A stretch of DNA of 64,000 nucleotides from Spirometra erinaceieuropaei (GCA_902702965.1 CACRXP010000180.1:695562-759561), one strand, 5' to 3'. Numbered from the stretch's first letter, positions 38,420 to 50,453 are shown. Made by a program: numbers and translations. Notes: generated from the letters alone by a model not told the origin.

Positions 38420-40528
38420 TTATGCATACACCTGGAACTCGAAATTTAGTCTTAATAGCATAAATTGCCCAATAAATGCATACGCTCTTAAAATGGAAAA
38501 ATAATAGGATTAAAGAGACTCTGATACATTGCGAAACCGAAACGCGGCATTCATGTTAGGTTTTCAAACTCCTGAACTACACTGCTGTCATGCTACCTGT
38601 TAGTTTTCTATTTTCCTTGTCTGTTCGGAATGTTTTCGTATTAAGAAAAAAACTCGATAATATTCTAAGCGCATACCTGACTATTAACTTTGATTGTCCA
38701 AACTGCTTCCGCTATACTTTCGGCAAAACAGCGACATACTGAATAGGGACTTGTCTGCAGAGATGGAACGCATACCCCGGCAGTTTCGGACTCCAAAAAA
38801 CCAACCTACATTCAATGTAGGGATCGTTAGTCCATCTCCGTTCTGAGTAACATTTTATATGACTCCGTTACTTCCTCATGTTCATAGTTTTTTTGTGCTA
38901 CAGAACTGTTTGTACGGATCAGGGCTGATCCGTTTTGCGTCAAGTATTTCGAAGATTAAACAGTCGCGTCTCTATGCTCAGTGATGTGAACTTAAAGTCA
39001 CTTGATGAGTAGTTAGTTTGTAGGTTTACAAATTCTGACTTCTGTCGAAGTTAGAGCAATCTGCACGACAACAGTAAATACGACTGATTTTGGAGAAAAA
39101 GCCATTAAACTTCAGATTTCCTTATACATGAACAAGCCGTGGGCATTCGTACTTTGCAGAGCATAACGAATGAACGTTCTTCATGGGTCGTCGGTTTAAG
39201 CCATGCAATTTAACAGTTATTCAAAAGTATCATCATTTACGGTTTCCCCGTAGAAGTGTCTCTCCACACAATAAATCCGCCATCAGACGTCCGTCTTTTG
39301 GGACGGGTCCGCCAGTGGAATTTTCACGTAGTCTGGTCGGACTTCACCTATATATGTTTTGAACTACTCCACAGTACTGTTTTTGCCAGAATATGAGCCC
39401 GAGCTCTTGTAAAGGTACCTAACTACATGCCTGATACAGACTGTGTTTTTAATTGCGAGGCCACGCCCATCGTCGACCTGCCCTCAAATCAGAACTTCGT
39501 GACCACCTACACTCAACCTAACAGATACTGAAAGAAAACGGATTGCTCTGAATGTCCTGTTAGTGCTAAATACTAAGTAATTTTTTTCACGTTTGCCATG
39601 GTAGCCGTCGCATGTTCCGTAAACGCGTCTAGTTGACCGTCTAACGCCCAAAAGGTCGTGCTGGCAATCAGTGTGACTTCATAAGACATACAATGTTGAG
39701 TGTCAAGTTGCTCTCCCTAAACAACAACGAAGACCGTTCTTAATCCGTGAGGGAGTCAACGGGATTTGCGTTGCCTTGCATTCAACAATAAACCTGCATT
39801 TTTTTTACTTACTTGGTAAGCCCGCTACTGGACAAAACGGTTTGTTCGATTTTTTTTGCCTCCCAAAAGAAGAACGCTTTGGAGATTGAGTTCTCGAATC
39901 ACGCCTTCTCCCAACTAATCTTTTGCTGACAGCCCATAGGGAAGCTATTTTGTTTACAGGGATTTGTTTCAGTTAAAAAGTCATTTTTGATAAATTATTC
40001 CCAAGTAGGTTTAGGAAGCAAGCTGCAAAGATCTTAGAAGCTGAACGGCGTTTTCGAGTTTAAGAAGCACATCCTATTATGTAGAGCAAAGAACTTCACC
40101 CATCTTGAAGATGATATGATAAAAACGGTGAGCTGAACATTCACACATATACCTAAATCTTGGACACTGCAATTACCAGTAGGTACGGTTTTCCGGCAAA
40201 TAATTCTGCGACATTTTCAAATATATCTCGCCAAATAAATTTCCAGCTGAAATCAACTTTTATCAGTACAAGATGTCAGATTCCCCTTAGTCATATAATA
40301 ACACTTGCATGTACTGTCATTATAAACTTTCCGTGAGCAAAAACAAATAACTGCAGTTAAAAAGTAATTCAAGACAAATGGAAATATTGATGTGAGAATA
40401 CCATCAGAGTCGTTTTTTTGTTAGAATTTTGGACTGGCACACATCTGTTAGATGCGTACATAAATTAGGCAACTAAAACAAATGCGCTCTGCCATGCGGC
40501 TGCTGGCGGAGCCTAAGAGAGAACCCCA
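38420..40528. other. SK channel intron C-D, middle part
   Basis: No ORF above 60 codons and no repeat recognised. Confidence 0.55.
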
Positions 40529-40583
40529 AGGCACAACGGGACGAGTGAGTTCCGTATCGCGATCGGTGAGCGTCCCCCTACCA
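40529..40583. repeat. Dispersed repeat, copy 2, with conserved stem-loop
   Basis: Partner of 13696-13750, in the same orientation and of the same length. It lies about 200 bases from the exon C donor, within the intron. The ACGGGAC/GTTCCGT stem and GAGTGA loop are kept. Family unknown. Confidence 0.7.
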
Positions 40584-40797
40584 CTAACACAGACAGCTGG
40601 GAATCCTGGTTACTAAATCAAATAAGGTCTATGTTAAAGGACATGTGGACTTAGTTCTGGCTAAGGGAACAGTCCATGCAACTTCGAGGCTGTTTTAAAT
40701 GGTCCCACTGACTCCGTCTAGCGCATGCTTAGCACCAGAACAGCGGTGAAATGTCTAAAGCTTAGGTGGGAAGTATGAGAAAATTGATCAAGATTAC

Positions 40798-41372
40798 CTT
40801 TCACAAACACGAAGTGTCCAGGACAGCACCAGCCAAAAACCAAGGATGAATCCCACAAGTATTGTGCCAGGACTGATGGTCATAAATGTTTTGAAGATGA
40901 AGGACGTATCAATGCTGACCTTGTTCATTGCTCCGATGCTTCTGGAGCCAGTATCAGTAAATAGTTTAGAATGTAGGACAACCACTCTGAATACTAGGTA
41001 CAAACGCAGAAACATGGGGAGAGAGAGAAAGATGTCTACGGGGACAACCCGAGTTGTGGGGAAGACGACATATGTACCGGAGTTTGCGGAGAGGGGAGCA
41101 CTAGTTCCGAAAGTAGCGAAATCGACCGAGCCCTGAAGCGGCGGGCGAATTTCTTTCATTCCGCTCTGACTCACAATCGAGCCATTCTGACATTGCGAAC
41201 AAGGAGACAGTATGGCATTGGTATGGAAATGATATGTTGAAAACCAGCTGAATTTAAAGTCTCCAGGAAAGGGGTGCACAGCACAAATCAGAATTTCCAC
41301 AGCCAATCTAAGAACTCGTCTTCTGTCCCAGGCAATCCGCCAGTCCTCAATGCTGTCGTCAAAAGAGAGTAT
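40798..41372 (-). CDS. KCNN-like: SK potassium channel, S3-S5 exon (exon C)
   Basis: 575-nt exon, acceptor ...ACACCTAG and donor GTAATC, entering in phase 0 directly after exon B. It reads ILSFDDSIEDWRIAWDRRRV, with DWRIA a family signature, then AVEILICAVHPFPG (S3), a long S3-S4 linker, LSLPMFLRLYLVFRVVVLHS (S4 voltage-sensor-like helix), KLFTDTGSRSIGAMNKVSID (S4-S5 linker) and FKTFMTISPGTILVGF...TLRVCE (S5). The linker between HPFPG and LSLPMF is about 78 residues against about 26 in vertebrate SK channels. The extra stretch has no stop and could be a real lineage insertion or a retained in-frame intron. The exon ends in AG, two-thirds of a codon completed by exon D. Confidence 0.92.
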
Positions 41373-42991
41373 CTAGGTGTAGAAGAAAAATTATCTATAA
41401 CATCCGTTCGGAGCCACCAAAGCTGGAACTCTCAGCAAAAATTTGATATTTAGTATAACCGACTTATTTTGCAGGAGGTATATTGATGGCTGGAAAAATC
41501 TCGTTTAAGTTGATAATTCAGACAGGTCTCTGTATTTAAGGCTAAAACGTTCAGGAATCCGAACCCGTAATTTTTATATCATCGTAACCATAGCCCTCCA
41601 CTTTCTAGTTACCGAAAGTTTGCTAGTGTTTGTTTTAAAACACTGTCAAACGTATGATGCATTTAAATAAGAAGACTTAATTATAGTCTCCCCGTTACCT
41701 TTATTTGCACGATGAACGCAGGGAATGCATCACAAGAGGCTTTCGGTCCAGCTTTTGTAATGTTTTTAATGGGCATTACTTTTCAGGGCGATTGTAGTCA
41801 AGTCGGCTTTTCTGGTCGTAAATAATGAAGGCTCGTTTGCTTTATTTTAACCTTCTAGAATTCTAAGGATCCGATATGCCAGAAGACTGACGCAGTGTTA
41901 GTCACGAACTACTTATATGCATTTGTGATTCATACCCTGAACGGCCTGTTGTGAGAACTTATTAGTATGCCATCATGATTGTATGATTTGTTCCATTACT
42001 ACTGGGAAAATTTTCAAAAAATATAATTCCATTCTGCGCCTAATCTGCTTTTCTTTTAAGGAGCATTATCAGAGACTGACCAAACTCAATTCTGTTTGAA
42101 AACAGGTTGAAAGTCTTTGATGATTGCGGCACAACCGCCGAGGCCGCACAAACCAGAGCCTGACTGCTTTCAATTCCTGTCTGCCTCTGAACGGCGCTTC
42201 ATTTTAATCCCCGACAAGACACCGAAAATCCTAGCTGACATTAATTTTTGACATTATAAATAGTATCGGTTCATTGATCGGTGTAGGGGATGAGACCATT
42301 CATACGCTCTTTGCGCTCACTTGCCGTTTACAAATGTTTTGTCACCACGTAAATTATGAAAATTTTTATCACTCACATTTTTTAGTTCAGGGCTAATGAT
42401 AGCACGGCAGCAAATCATGGCATTATGCTTTTACTCAGATTACCGTTGAGACAAAGACCTCTATATTTGCACAAAAGTCTTCGTGTAAAGTTTACACTTT
42501 TACTAATCCTGGGGATAGAACAACCGGTATAAAGTGGGACATCGACGTAGATTTTAGTAGCATGACTCTAAAAGCATTAAATCCATACATTAATGATAAA
42601 TGCAGTTCGACTAGACCCTGTTGTTGACGGAGAGCATCAGCACTGCACGTTCATTGGTTAGCAATGTCTAATATAATCGGATTCATCCGAATAAAAGTAA
42701 ATTCGTTAGATTCTCCGAGTTCTTATTCAGGAAGTTATGTACTGGTGACAGATTTTCCTGCTATCGTAAATGATAAAAACAAGCGGAGGGTCGTAGTGAT
42801 AATTTAATTTTTTTCTTGTTAATACAAGGAGGTATTTTTTCATTCGGGATGAGATCATATTAAATGCATAGTTTACTACTCGGATTACTCACTGCCCAAT
42901 TTGAATATCTGTTACATTTTATGCGTAAATATTCAGTGCCCTCTAGAATGGAGACAGAGGCATTAAAAATTGTCACATTCCGATGAGCAAT
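41373..42991. other. SK channel intron B-C, first part
   Basis: Part of the 9,724-bp intron between exons B and C. No ORF or repeat recognised here. Confidence 0.55.
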
Positions 42992-43008
42992 TGAAACGTA
43001 AAGTCAAA

Positions 43009-43048
43009 TTGGCGAACACGTGTTTTCAGTAACTCTTCATCAGGCCAA
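43009..43048 (-). ncRNA. Hammerhead-ribozyme-like motif, left arm
   Basis: Exact inverted copy of the motif at 44272-44311, so a minus-strand transcript entering the element from the right would carry it. Same stems and core. Confidence 0.6.
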
Positions 43049-43362
43049 AACGGTTACAATGAAGTTTAAGTTATGCGAATTACATGACTTATAAATGATT
43101 CGGGGACAATTAACATCGATCGTTCCCACACCACTCGCATGACGAGGCGTGCTATGGCGTGGTCGGCGTGTCGTGGTCATTGGGTTCAGGGGGCGAGGAA
43201 GAGGGGGGGCATACGCTGTGAGTACGTCGGGTACCTTGTGCACACACCCTGGCATCAGGAGGTTGGGGAGACGTTGGTGTCGGCGTCGGCCACGGAAGAC
43301 AGAGCGCCTGTGTCAGAGTCTTCTGACAGCATAGCACTGGATTGGCTAGCCGTATAGCCACT

Positions 43363-44168
43363 CTATCCAACGTAGCGTATTCCGAAAGAAAACCTGGACG
43401 GGACAATACACTAACTTTCACAGTTTTGTTCCCCTTAATATTAAACGCAACTTGGTCCAGGGATTGGCAGCTAGAGTGCGACGTATCTGCTCTCCTGAGA
43501 CTGTGGATGCATAACTCCAGCAGCTGCGGGATACACTCCACGCAAATGGATACCCAGAAAGATTTATCCTTCGAAATATAGGGGAGCGCACTGCAAAGCC
43601 TACCATGGCAACTGCAGAAAAGAAGGACTTATTTATAAGATTGCCTTTTCAAGGGGACGCAGCGAGTGAACTAGTAAAAAGACGTCTGAAGACAGCGATC
43701 ACTAACGCTTTCCCCGCGGCGAACTTACGTGTGTGTTTCACTAACTCTCCCCTCCTACGCTTGGAAAAGAGAGTACGTGAACACATACCGGCCTGGCTAG
43801 GCAAAGGTGAGAAGAAATCGATCTTGAGTTCTATTCTTGCACATCTTGTCGATACGAATCACCGAGTCGATGCCAAAGAAGCCTTTCAGATTGTCTACCG
43901 GACACCAGCAGGCTTCTCCAAAGGCCTACGCCAACGGGTGCTAGCTACAGCTGAGGCAGTGGCTATACGGCTAGCCAATCCAGTGCTATGCTGTCAGAAG
44001 ACTCTGACACAGGCGCTCTGTCTTCCGTGGCCGACGCCGACACCAACGTCTCCCCAACCTCCTGATGCCAGGGTGTGTGCACAAGGTACCCGACGTACTC
44101 ACAGCGTATGCCCCCCCTCTTCCTCGCCCCCTGAACCCAATGACCACGACACGCCGACCACGCCATAG
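43363..44168 (+). pseudogene. PLE C-terminal coding region with deleted nuclease core
   Basis: The frame starts at the inverted-copy junction: QRSVFRKKTWTGQYTNFHSF, then VPLNIKRNLVQGLAARVRRI, the reverse transcriptase thumb region of PLEs. A stop codon (TAA at ~43519) interrupts it before LQQLRDTLHANGYPERF. From Met at 43605 it is open for 187 codons: LFIRLPFQGDAASELVKRRL, FPAANLRVCFTNSPLL, then directly EKRVREHIPAWLGKGEKKS, AHLVDTNHRVDAKEAF and a Pro-rich C-terminus. Family members have a Cys-rich stretch and the YIG box between FT-x-x-PLL and the R-x-x-x-R-x-x-EH block. Here roughly 35-40 residues are missing in frame, so the nuclease core is lost. The stop shows it is inactive despite the identical arms. 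Confidence 0.85.
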
Positions 44169-44271
44169 CACGCCTCGTCATGCGAGTGGTGTGGGAACGA
44201 TCGATGTTAATTGTCCCCGAATCATTTATAAGTCATGTAATTCGCATAACTTAAACTTCATTGTAACCGTT

Positions 44272-44311
44272 TTGGCCTGATGAAGAGTTACTGAAAACAC
44301 GTGTTCGCCAA
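44272..44311 (+). ncRNA. Hammerhead-ribozyme-like motif, right arm
   Basis: Helix I UUGGC (44272-44276) pairs with GCCAA (44307-44311). Core CUGAUGA is 44277-44283, then AGAGUUACU (a weak stem II of about 2 pairs), GAA (44293-44295), the palindrome AACACGUGUU (44296-44305), and C at 44306 as the predicted cleavage base. All invariant core bases are present; the weak stem II and loopless stem III suggest that activity, if any, would need a dimer, as reported for short-stem-III hammerheads in retroelements. Confidence 0.62.
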
Positions 44312-44362
44312 TTTGACTTTTCAATTGTAACATGAGAATATTCGCTGAACTGAAACGTAAAG

Positions 44363-47300
44363 CGGTACAAAAGATTACGAGAGCCAGTTACATTTTTGGT
44401 AAGCCTGCTTCTAGCCGAGGGTTAAGGAAAAAACATTGCTAAAACTAATCTGCTAAGTAGCACTGTTTATAATAGACTTTTCAAAATTACTTCAAGTAAA
44501 TATGCAGAAAAGCACAGACGGGTACCTTTTACTTGTTGCAATAAGCAGGAATATGTTAAACGCTTATCTGCTAGTTTTCATTGAAAGTAAACCAATCCAT
44601 CACATAAAATAAAGCCCACCGCATTGACAGAGATCGGGGAGTAAATAAAACTGACCGCCCGAGACTTTCAAAAAAGGTGTTATTAATTATTTGCAGATAG
44701 TCACTGCCCCTGTTCTCATCTTAGTAGTACATATTTATCAAGGTCATTACACCTTTACTAGGTAATTTTAGTGAGTAAAATGAAAAGCACATTAATGCCT
44801 TCCTACCGAGTAGTTGTGAGGCTTATAAAGTGGAATATGGAATGGCCTGCAAAACTGCAACCTAACCAATCCCCAGAACATTCATTAAAAAAGAGATTCA
44901 AGAATTCAGGTGACCAAGGTAGTGATTTGGGATAGGCCTTCCCTTCGGCGGTTCGAAAATGCATACTCTGATAAAGAAGCTTCGCCATATTGGAAGATGT
45001 ACTATGGCATGCCCCCAGTCAGCATTGACACCTCGCCTCTCGGGCATTCCCTGCACGACTCCTTTATCACCGTCTGGTAGATGGATGGATCGCAATGTCC
45101 GCCCATTCAGGTCATTTTCCGCGCATGGACAGAAACCATTCCATTTGACCATTAACTGACAGACAGAGACACCACGTAAACACAATCCACCATCAGGGTC
45201 TCCATATTCGAAAAAATGACTCATATATATAGACATAATTGCCCACTGTAGACTCCGGCAAAATTACTTTTGTATCATTCCCCTTTCGGTTCTGGGGCTG
45301 TTAAACAATATTTTCTTCGTCGATGGTCTGATAATAGTTCTAGTGACTGTACTAGACTGCACACATGGTCTCTTTCCCTGTCGTGCGCGTTTGGTGATAA
45401 GGCTAAATCTATTAGGTCTGCGTCCAGATTGTGGAACATCCTGAAGCACTTATTTCAGAATAGGATGTCACCAGTTAGCAGTCAGTCGGCAAGGCATCAA
45501 AACGTTTGTAATTCCGTAGCCACTCAACTGCGTTACGCATGCTGTTTCCTCCCGTGGCATGCACTGACGATGCTCGATGGTTGACTGCTTACCGACTGGC
45601 CGCTGTAGATGGAGTATGTTCGTTTCCATGACGCACAAAACGACAACCCCGACCCACTCCCTGTCGGCTTCTTAGACCCGTAATTTGCGTCAGCGTTTAA
45701 TAAATAGGAATTGTGGGCGTCCTAGAAAGTAGCGAGCAACTAAGTGCCTGGTCCTATTGAAGCCCCAGCGATCTCTGCCACAGAGGTCGTTACTTTGAAT
45801 CACAGACTAAAGAGCCTCTGTGGCGACTTTCTTGGAGTATGGAATGGAAGAAGTGACTTTTCGAAGTCTGCTGGGTGTGGAGCATCGTATGGTGTCCTGC
45901 ATCAGCGTCTCATTTCGGAAAAGTAAACTGGCCTTTGTCTGACTTTGGGGTTTTGTTAAGTGTTTATGCGATCGTATTTAAAAACGGAAAAGATACTGGC
46001 AAGCTGTTACTTCCAGTTGACACTTGCGTTACCTTATGCACCGCATTGAATCCGATTTGAGAGTAGTGCTGGATAAATTCTATGCGGCTGTCGGGTTTTT
46101 CGAGTTGATAACTGAAACCTTTCTTCTGTTTTTCCTCATGTTCTCAAACCCGAACTGCGCAACCTCAATGAAGTTCATCCCAGTCTGCAGGCGATTGTGT
46201 TGGCAGTTAAAAGACTAGAGTCGTGTTTGTCAAAAAGTTATATTAGATCCTCTGTTAGTCATTCCACTCTAACTTGGTCGCGATATCAAACAGACTCGAA
46301 CTCACCGCATGTACTAACAATGACAACACGTTCGGGTCAGCCCTCAGCCTCTTGCGGCCTATAGTCATTGAGCTGCTACAATAAAGTTCAGAACTATGTT
46401 TGAAGTTGTCACTGCCAGACACTCCGTCATTGGCTGTTCATATCTTTAAGTACTTGTTTTGGGATACTATAGGCTATTCATCGTCATGCATCTGTTATCA
46501 GATCCTAAACATCATTATATTTAGGAACTGGTCCCAGAGATTTTTGCCACTTTCCACAGGCATATCAGCCAGTCCAAACTCCCTCCTGTCAGAGTTCACA
46601 AACAAGTAGCGGCCAACCCGATTAACAGAAATAAAAGCTGTTACAGCACCGTTTAGCCTACTGACGATCGCCCAGTCCCTTTCAATCTTCGAAATTTTAT
46701 CCACCTCTTCTACCAGTCTATTAATTAAGTTGTTTGCTGCCTAGACTTCGCGTATGTGATGCTGACTGCACTAATTTCCTAAGTTCTAAACTGATATCGT
46801 GGAGTATTCCTTGTCGGCAACCATCCACAGGTTTCGGCGATTAATGCGGAGCAAAAAGTACACAACGGCGCTATCCGCAAAATAGCCAGCAAACAGGAAC
46901 ACAGCATCGACCACTTAACCAACCTCCTTAGGATACGGTCAACGATATTTTATGTTCGCGAAACCATCTAAAATTGTAAGCGGCAGTGATTTACTTGAAG
47001 TTGCTGCCACCTTAACAGCTAAGCGTTGAGAATTTGTACTCAGAGTTCTAAAATTACCAGACCAAAGTCCGTGTTGTAGGAAAAGACAGAAGTCAACAGA
47101 CTGAGGGGTCTATTGTGTGCAAGGCAGTAAGTTGTCCACCCAGGCGACAGTGGTCAGTGGCGAAACTAGGCCTGTTGTTGACTGCACCCAGTCATGTCTG
47201 AGAGTTTCTGAGACAGTGATGGCAGCTGATTTTGTAGGTTTCTGGGGAAATCTGAAGTGTTGTCTAGCTGGTGTGTGTTGGTTTGTCGAATAGTGGTGTA

Positions 47301-48628
47301 CAAATAGCTTGTATTGCATTCGCAGCGGGGGAGGGGGAGGGTAGTGTGTTCAAGTGGCCTATGGGCAGCTGCAACCCCGTAGATGCATGTGCGTCCGTGT
47401 TGAAATCGGTCGAGTGTCTGCAGGTCAGTGCGTCTGGGACCGCTCACTGTGAAGGTGAATAGCCCTGACACAACGGGGGTCCCTCAGTAAGGGCGCCAGA
47501 CATGGCCATGGTGGCTGTCGACAACACCTCATCAGCATTTGGACGCAACACTGCTTGCCGAGTGACTCAGTAGGCGCATTAGCTGTCGCCATCCTACAGT
47601 AACGAATCGTTGAGAGCACAGTCTAGTGCACTTTTCGCTAAGTCGCTGAATCGGAGCAAACTCACTGCAGCCTTATTAGTTAGAAAGTAGTTGTCATCCC
47701 CTATGTCATGCAGTCATAACTTGCTCGTTCAACCACCCGGCAGAACGCCTGTGTCCCCATTTTTCCAGGCCTTCTTCGTAGGATTACGCGTTTTCGTATG
47801 GAAGAATGTCGCGCGCTCCCTGTCACAACATTCCTACGCCTGTCACTTGCCCGTAGTAAGGCTCACCATCAACGTCTCAGAAAGAGAAAACAGGCTAGTA
47901 AGCACCAGCAACACGATGGCTTACGACTTGTCACAGCGGGTAGTAACTCCGTCCATGACAAGCGCTCATGCCGACATGTCAGCTGGCACAACTAACAGTG
48001 CGTAAATCAGACTCCCTGCCAAACTGCCCCTGTAGCTTCCTTTTATCAGCAACATGTGTTGGCCATTTCAATAAAAGCCTTCCTGTCAGGTCTACTTTTC
48101 AGGTTTGCACTTATGGATTAAGGTTTGTAATAGGACGCAAAAAGCACTCTGCACAGTTGTTTTCCTACTTGCCTAAAAACGGATAGAACATGTCGCCTAC
48201 CACTTCTAGCATTAATTTAGGAGGAAATATACTTGCGAGATTAGAGAGGAACCACGTCCAATCAACGTTGGTTATAAGTAGGCAAAACTGGAAGTATATA
48301 AGTAGCTGTTTTCAACAATGTTCGCAAACATGCAAAATTTCCTAGCACATATATTTCAATATGCCCTGCAAAATATATCATTATATTTGTTTCAAAGTGA
48401 ACTAAGAAAGCAGAAGTTTTATGGAGAAAGCTCACCTGTTATGGACAGAAGAATTTCCATAAAACTCCAGAAGAAAGTATCTAAGTATAACCCTTAAACT
48501 ACGCCCTAAAAATTGTGTTCATGGAGGTACAAGCTTGGCATCTCTTGCGATGTTAACTGCCTGATTTAACCTGGGAACATCCCAGCAGTCCTCATATTAA
48601 ATAGCGATTTAAAAATATGCTCTAATGG
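44363..48628. other. SK channel intron B-C, middle part
   Basis: ORFs of 60-112 codons on both strands at 44803-45584 and 47110-48186, in regions with higher GC than the background. None has a domain I can name; the minus-strand ORF 47166-47471 and the plus-strand ORF 47691-48005 may be decayed retroelement sequence. No exon of the channel is missing here, because exons B and C are contiguous in phase and sequence. Confidence 0.45.
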
Positions 48629-48689
48629 TAGAGGCGAAAAAGTGAGTTCCAGGAAACAGTTCGAAAGTAGAAGATGCGAGCACTGGAAC

Positions 48690-48750
48690 AAGAATTTTAT
48701 TAGTCTAACGTTCCCGATTCTCACTCGAACCCATCATCAGGGACTCTTGC
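48690..48750 (-). ncRNA. Hammerhead-like motif, left arm, degenerate
   Basis: Core CUGAUGA (48740-48734), extra U, stem II GGGUUC/GAAUCG, then GGAA instead of GAAA, palindrome ACGU and U. The loss of an invariant A suggests it is inactive. Confidence 0.45.
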
Positions 48751-48899
48751 AGATAAAGGCATAGAATGCAGAATTCATAGTACGTAGCTCTCGTTATCAC
48801 CGCTGGGAGTCGTAATTAAGGCGATGATGGCTCGTCAGTCCGCATCCAAGTCGTTAATTGCTGCAATTTCATCATCCGTTGTGGATGTTGACGTAATGA

Positions 48900-49409
48900 T
48901 TACTCGGCGCTTTGTCTCGCTGTCAGGAGGACTGTTGAGCGCCTGCACCCTCCCACGTGACTGATTCCCCTGCTCAGGGAACGTCGCGGCACTGAATAAG
49001 ATACCGGGAGGTCATTGCACTTGTCGATGGATTGCAGGTCTGAGAACCATGATTCGAGCAGTTGGCGGCTAACGGGGTTGTCAGCTCTTGTGAAGATTTC
49101 AGCTTCTTGAAGCTTGAAAATATGGCCGGGTTCCGTGGAATGAGCTGCCACCCTAGAGCTGGCGTCTTTCCTCCTCACCCCTGCTGCGTGCTCAATTATG
49201 CGCATCCGGAGGAATCTTCCAGTTCCTCTGACGTAGGTGCTCTGTCCGCAACTGCACCAGATCCGCTGAAGGACTCCAGACGTTTCCTGCCATGGCAGCG
49301 GGTCTTTCGGCCTCAATACTTGGCGCCTGATGGTTGCTTTCGGCCTGTGCGTAATCCCGACTCCAAGTGGAATGAGAAGGCGGCTGACAGCTTCCGAGAC
49401 GGTCCTCAC
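48900..49409 (-). pseudogene. PLE GIY-YIG endonuclease, 169-codon open fragment
   Basis: Unusually open for this window. Residues 5-28: SEAVSRLLIPLGVGITHRPK (linker from reverse transcriptase); 31-41: VLRPKDPLPWQ; 45-65: GVLQRIWCSCGQSTYV then RGTGR, the GIY-YIG start with CxC; 69-80: RIIEH...RR; 83-105: ASSRVAAHSTEPGH...EAEIF with the nuclease glutamate region; 113-138: VSRQLLESWFSDLQSIDKCN. In relatives the YIG box reads YVGETGR; here G-E is R-G, likely damaging. The start at 49409 is set by the junction with the inverted end copy, not by a real initiation site. Type is given as pseudogene because the upstream two-thirds of the protein is missing. Confidence 0.82.
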
Positions 49410-49586
49410 GCACGTATATCCAAAACGGATGATGAAATTGTGGCAATTAACGACTCGGACGCGGACTGACGAGCCATCATCGCCTTAGTTACGACTCCCA
49501 GCGGTGATAACGAGAGTTAATAATTATAGCATGCGTATGACCCCACAGCAGCTATGTACTATAAATTCTGCATTCTTTGCCTTTAT

Positions 49587-49650
49587 CTGCAGGCGTCTCT
49601 GATGATGGGTTCGAGTGAGAATCGGAAACGTCAAACTAATAAACTTCTTG
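49587..49650 (+). ncRNA. Hammerhead-like motif, right arm
   Basis: Core CUGAUGA (49599-49605), extra U, stem II GGGUUC/GAAUCG with a 6-base loop, GAAA (49625-49628), palindrome ACGU and C at 49632. Helix I pairs poorly in this copy. It is oriented opposite to the left-arm copy. Confidence 0.48.
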
Positions 49651-49690
49651 TTCCAGTGATCGCATCTTCTTCTGGATACGTTCTACATTT

Positions 49691-50453
49691 TCGCCGAAAG
49701 GACGTGTTTACTAGGACCCAATGCCAGTACTCTGGTCTAAATTCTGATAAACCTAATGAAACAGTATTCATGATGAAGCTTTATGCGAACGCTTACCGAT
49801 GAAAAGAATCCAGTTAGAGCGCAGCACTTAGAATCAAGAGATTCCGTAAAGAGAACGCAAATTTTGTGGAATTGTTAAAGCCAAGAATAAAACTACGAAA
49901 ATGTGATGGACGATGTGCATCATTCACCGAAGGTCTTGTGTTTACTGTGAGGACGGAGATGCCCGAAAATTGATATCAGTAGTAGAATATTACAAGAAAA
50001 TCCGTACACACTACGCCGCAATCGAATACAGGTTTAGACTTGTAATACGGTCTATTTACTTTATCTTGTAGCGTAAACCAAATATGGAAATAGATTGCTT
50101 AGGCATAATTTGCAGCCATGACAGTTGCAGACAATGACCGTTTGCTGCTAGGACATAATTTCGAAATATTGAAGAGCGGCATTTAGCAACGACAGGCGGA
50201 AAATAAAAAATCATCTATTACACGCTAACCACTCCAGCCCTGTTTTCATCGCTGCTTGTGGTCATTTGCAGGGCAGCGCATCACCGATGAGAACATATAC
50301 AAAACTCAGGGACTGGTAAAACCTCATGGTGAGAAAAGGTTTGTCGCTATAGTTCAGAATGGCAACCAGTACGCATTCTTAGTGCACCTGCTCTGAGCGA
50401 GTGTTTACTGCTCTTATCTCTGTCTCACAGGCTCCTATAGAGAAATTATGAAA
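49691..50453. other. SK channel intron B-C, between two PLE insertions
   Basis: No ORF of note and no repeat recognised. Confidence 0.55.

Larger units (their letters stand above)
42992..44362 (+). mobile_element. Penelope-like element with perfect inverted ends and target duplication
   Basis: Plus-strand 5'-truncated PLE, antisense to the SK gene. The direct repeat TGAAACGTAAAG occurs at 42992-43003 and 44351-44362 and looks like a 12-bp target-site duplication. Arms 43001-43362 and 43958-44319 are 362-bp inverted copies with no gaps; the ORF translations inside them are identical, so identity is at or near 100%. The right arm is the element's 3' end; the left arm is an inverted duplicate joined at 43363 to the truncated coding region. 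A ~31-base tail (44320-44350) is present only on the right. One-sided tails and inverted pseudo-LTRs are described for Penelope-like elements. The arm identity suggests a recent insertion or gene conversion. Confidence 0.88.
48629..49690 (-). mobile_element. Penelope-like element with inverted ends
   Basis: Minus-strand (sense to the SK gene) 5'-truncated PLE. The left arm (about 48672-48887) is its 3' end, and the right arm (about 49419-49677) is a diverged inverted copy with about 30 extra bases near 49525. Outside the left arm, 48632-48665 resembles the one-sided tail of the element at 50.5 kb (GCGAA...AGT-CCAGGAA). Both arms carry a hammerhead-like motif. The arms differ by many substitutions, so it is older than the copy at 43.0 kb. 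No convincing target-site duplication was found. Confidence 0.8.

Noticed and set aside
43040..43357. Several ORFs of 61-129 codons on both strands in the 43-44-kb arms
   Set aside because: They are duplicated mirror images produced by the inverted repeat, or the PLE C-terminus read in other frames.
45264..45584. Possible LINE reverse transcriptase C-terminus
   Set aside because: Faint resemblance around SASRLWNIL only; not enough to name a family.
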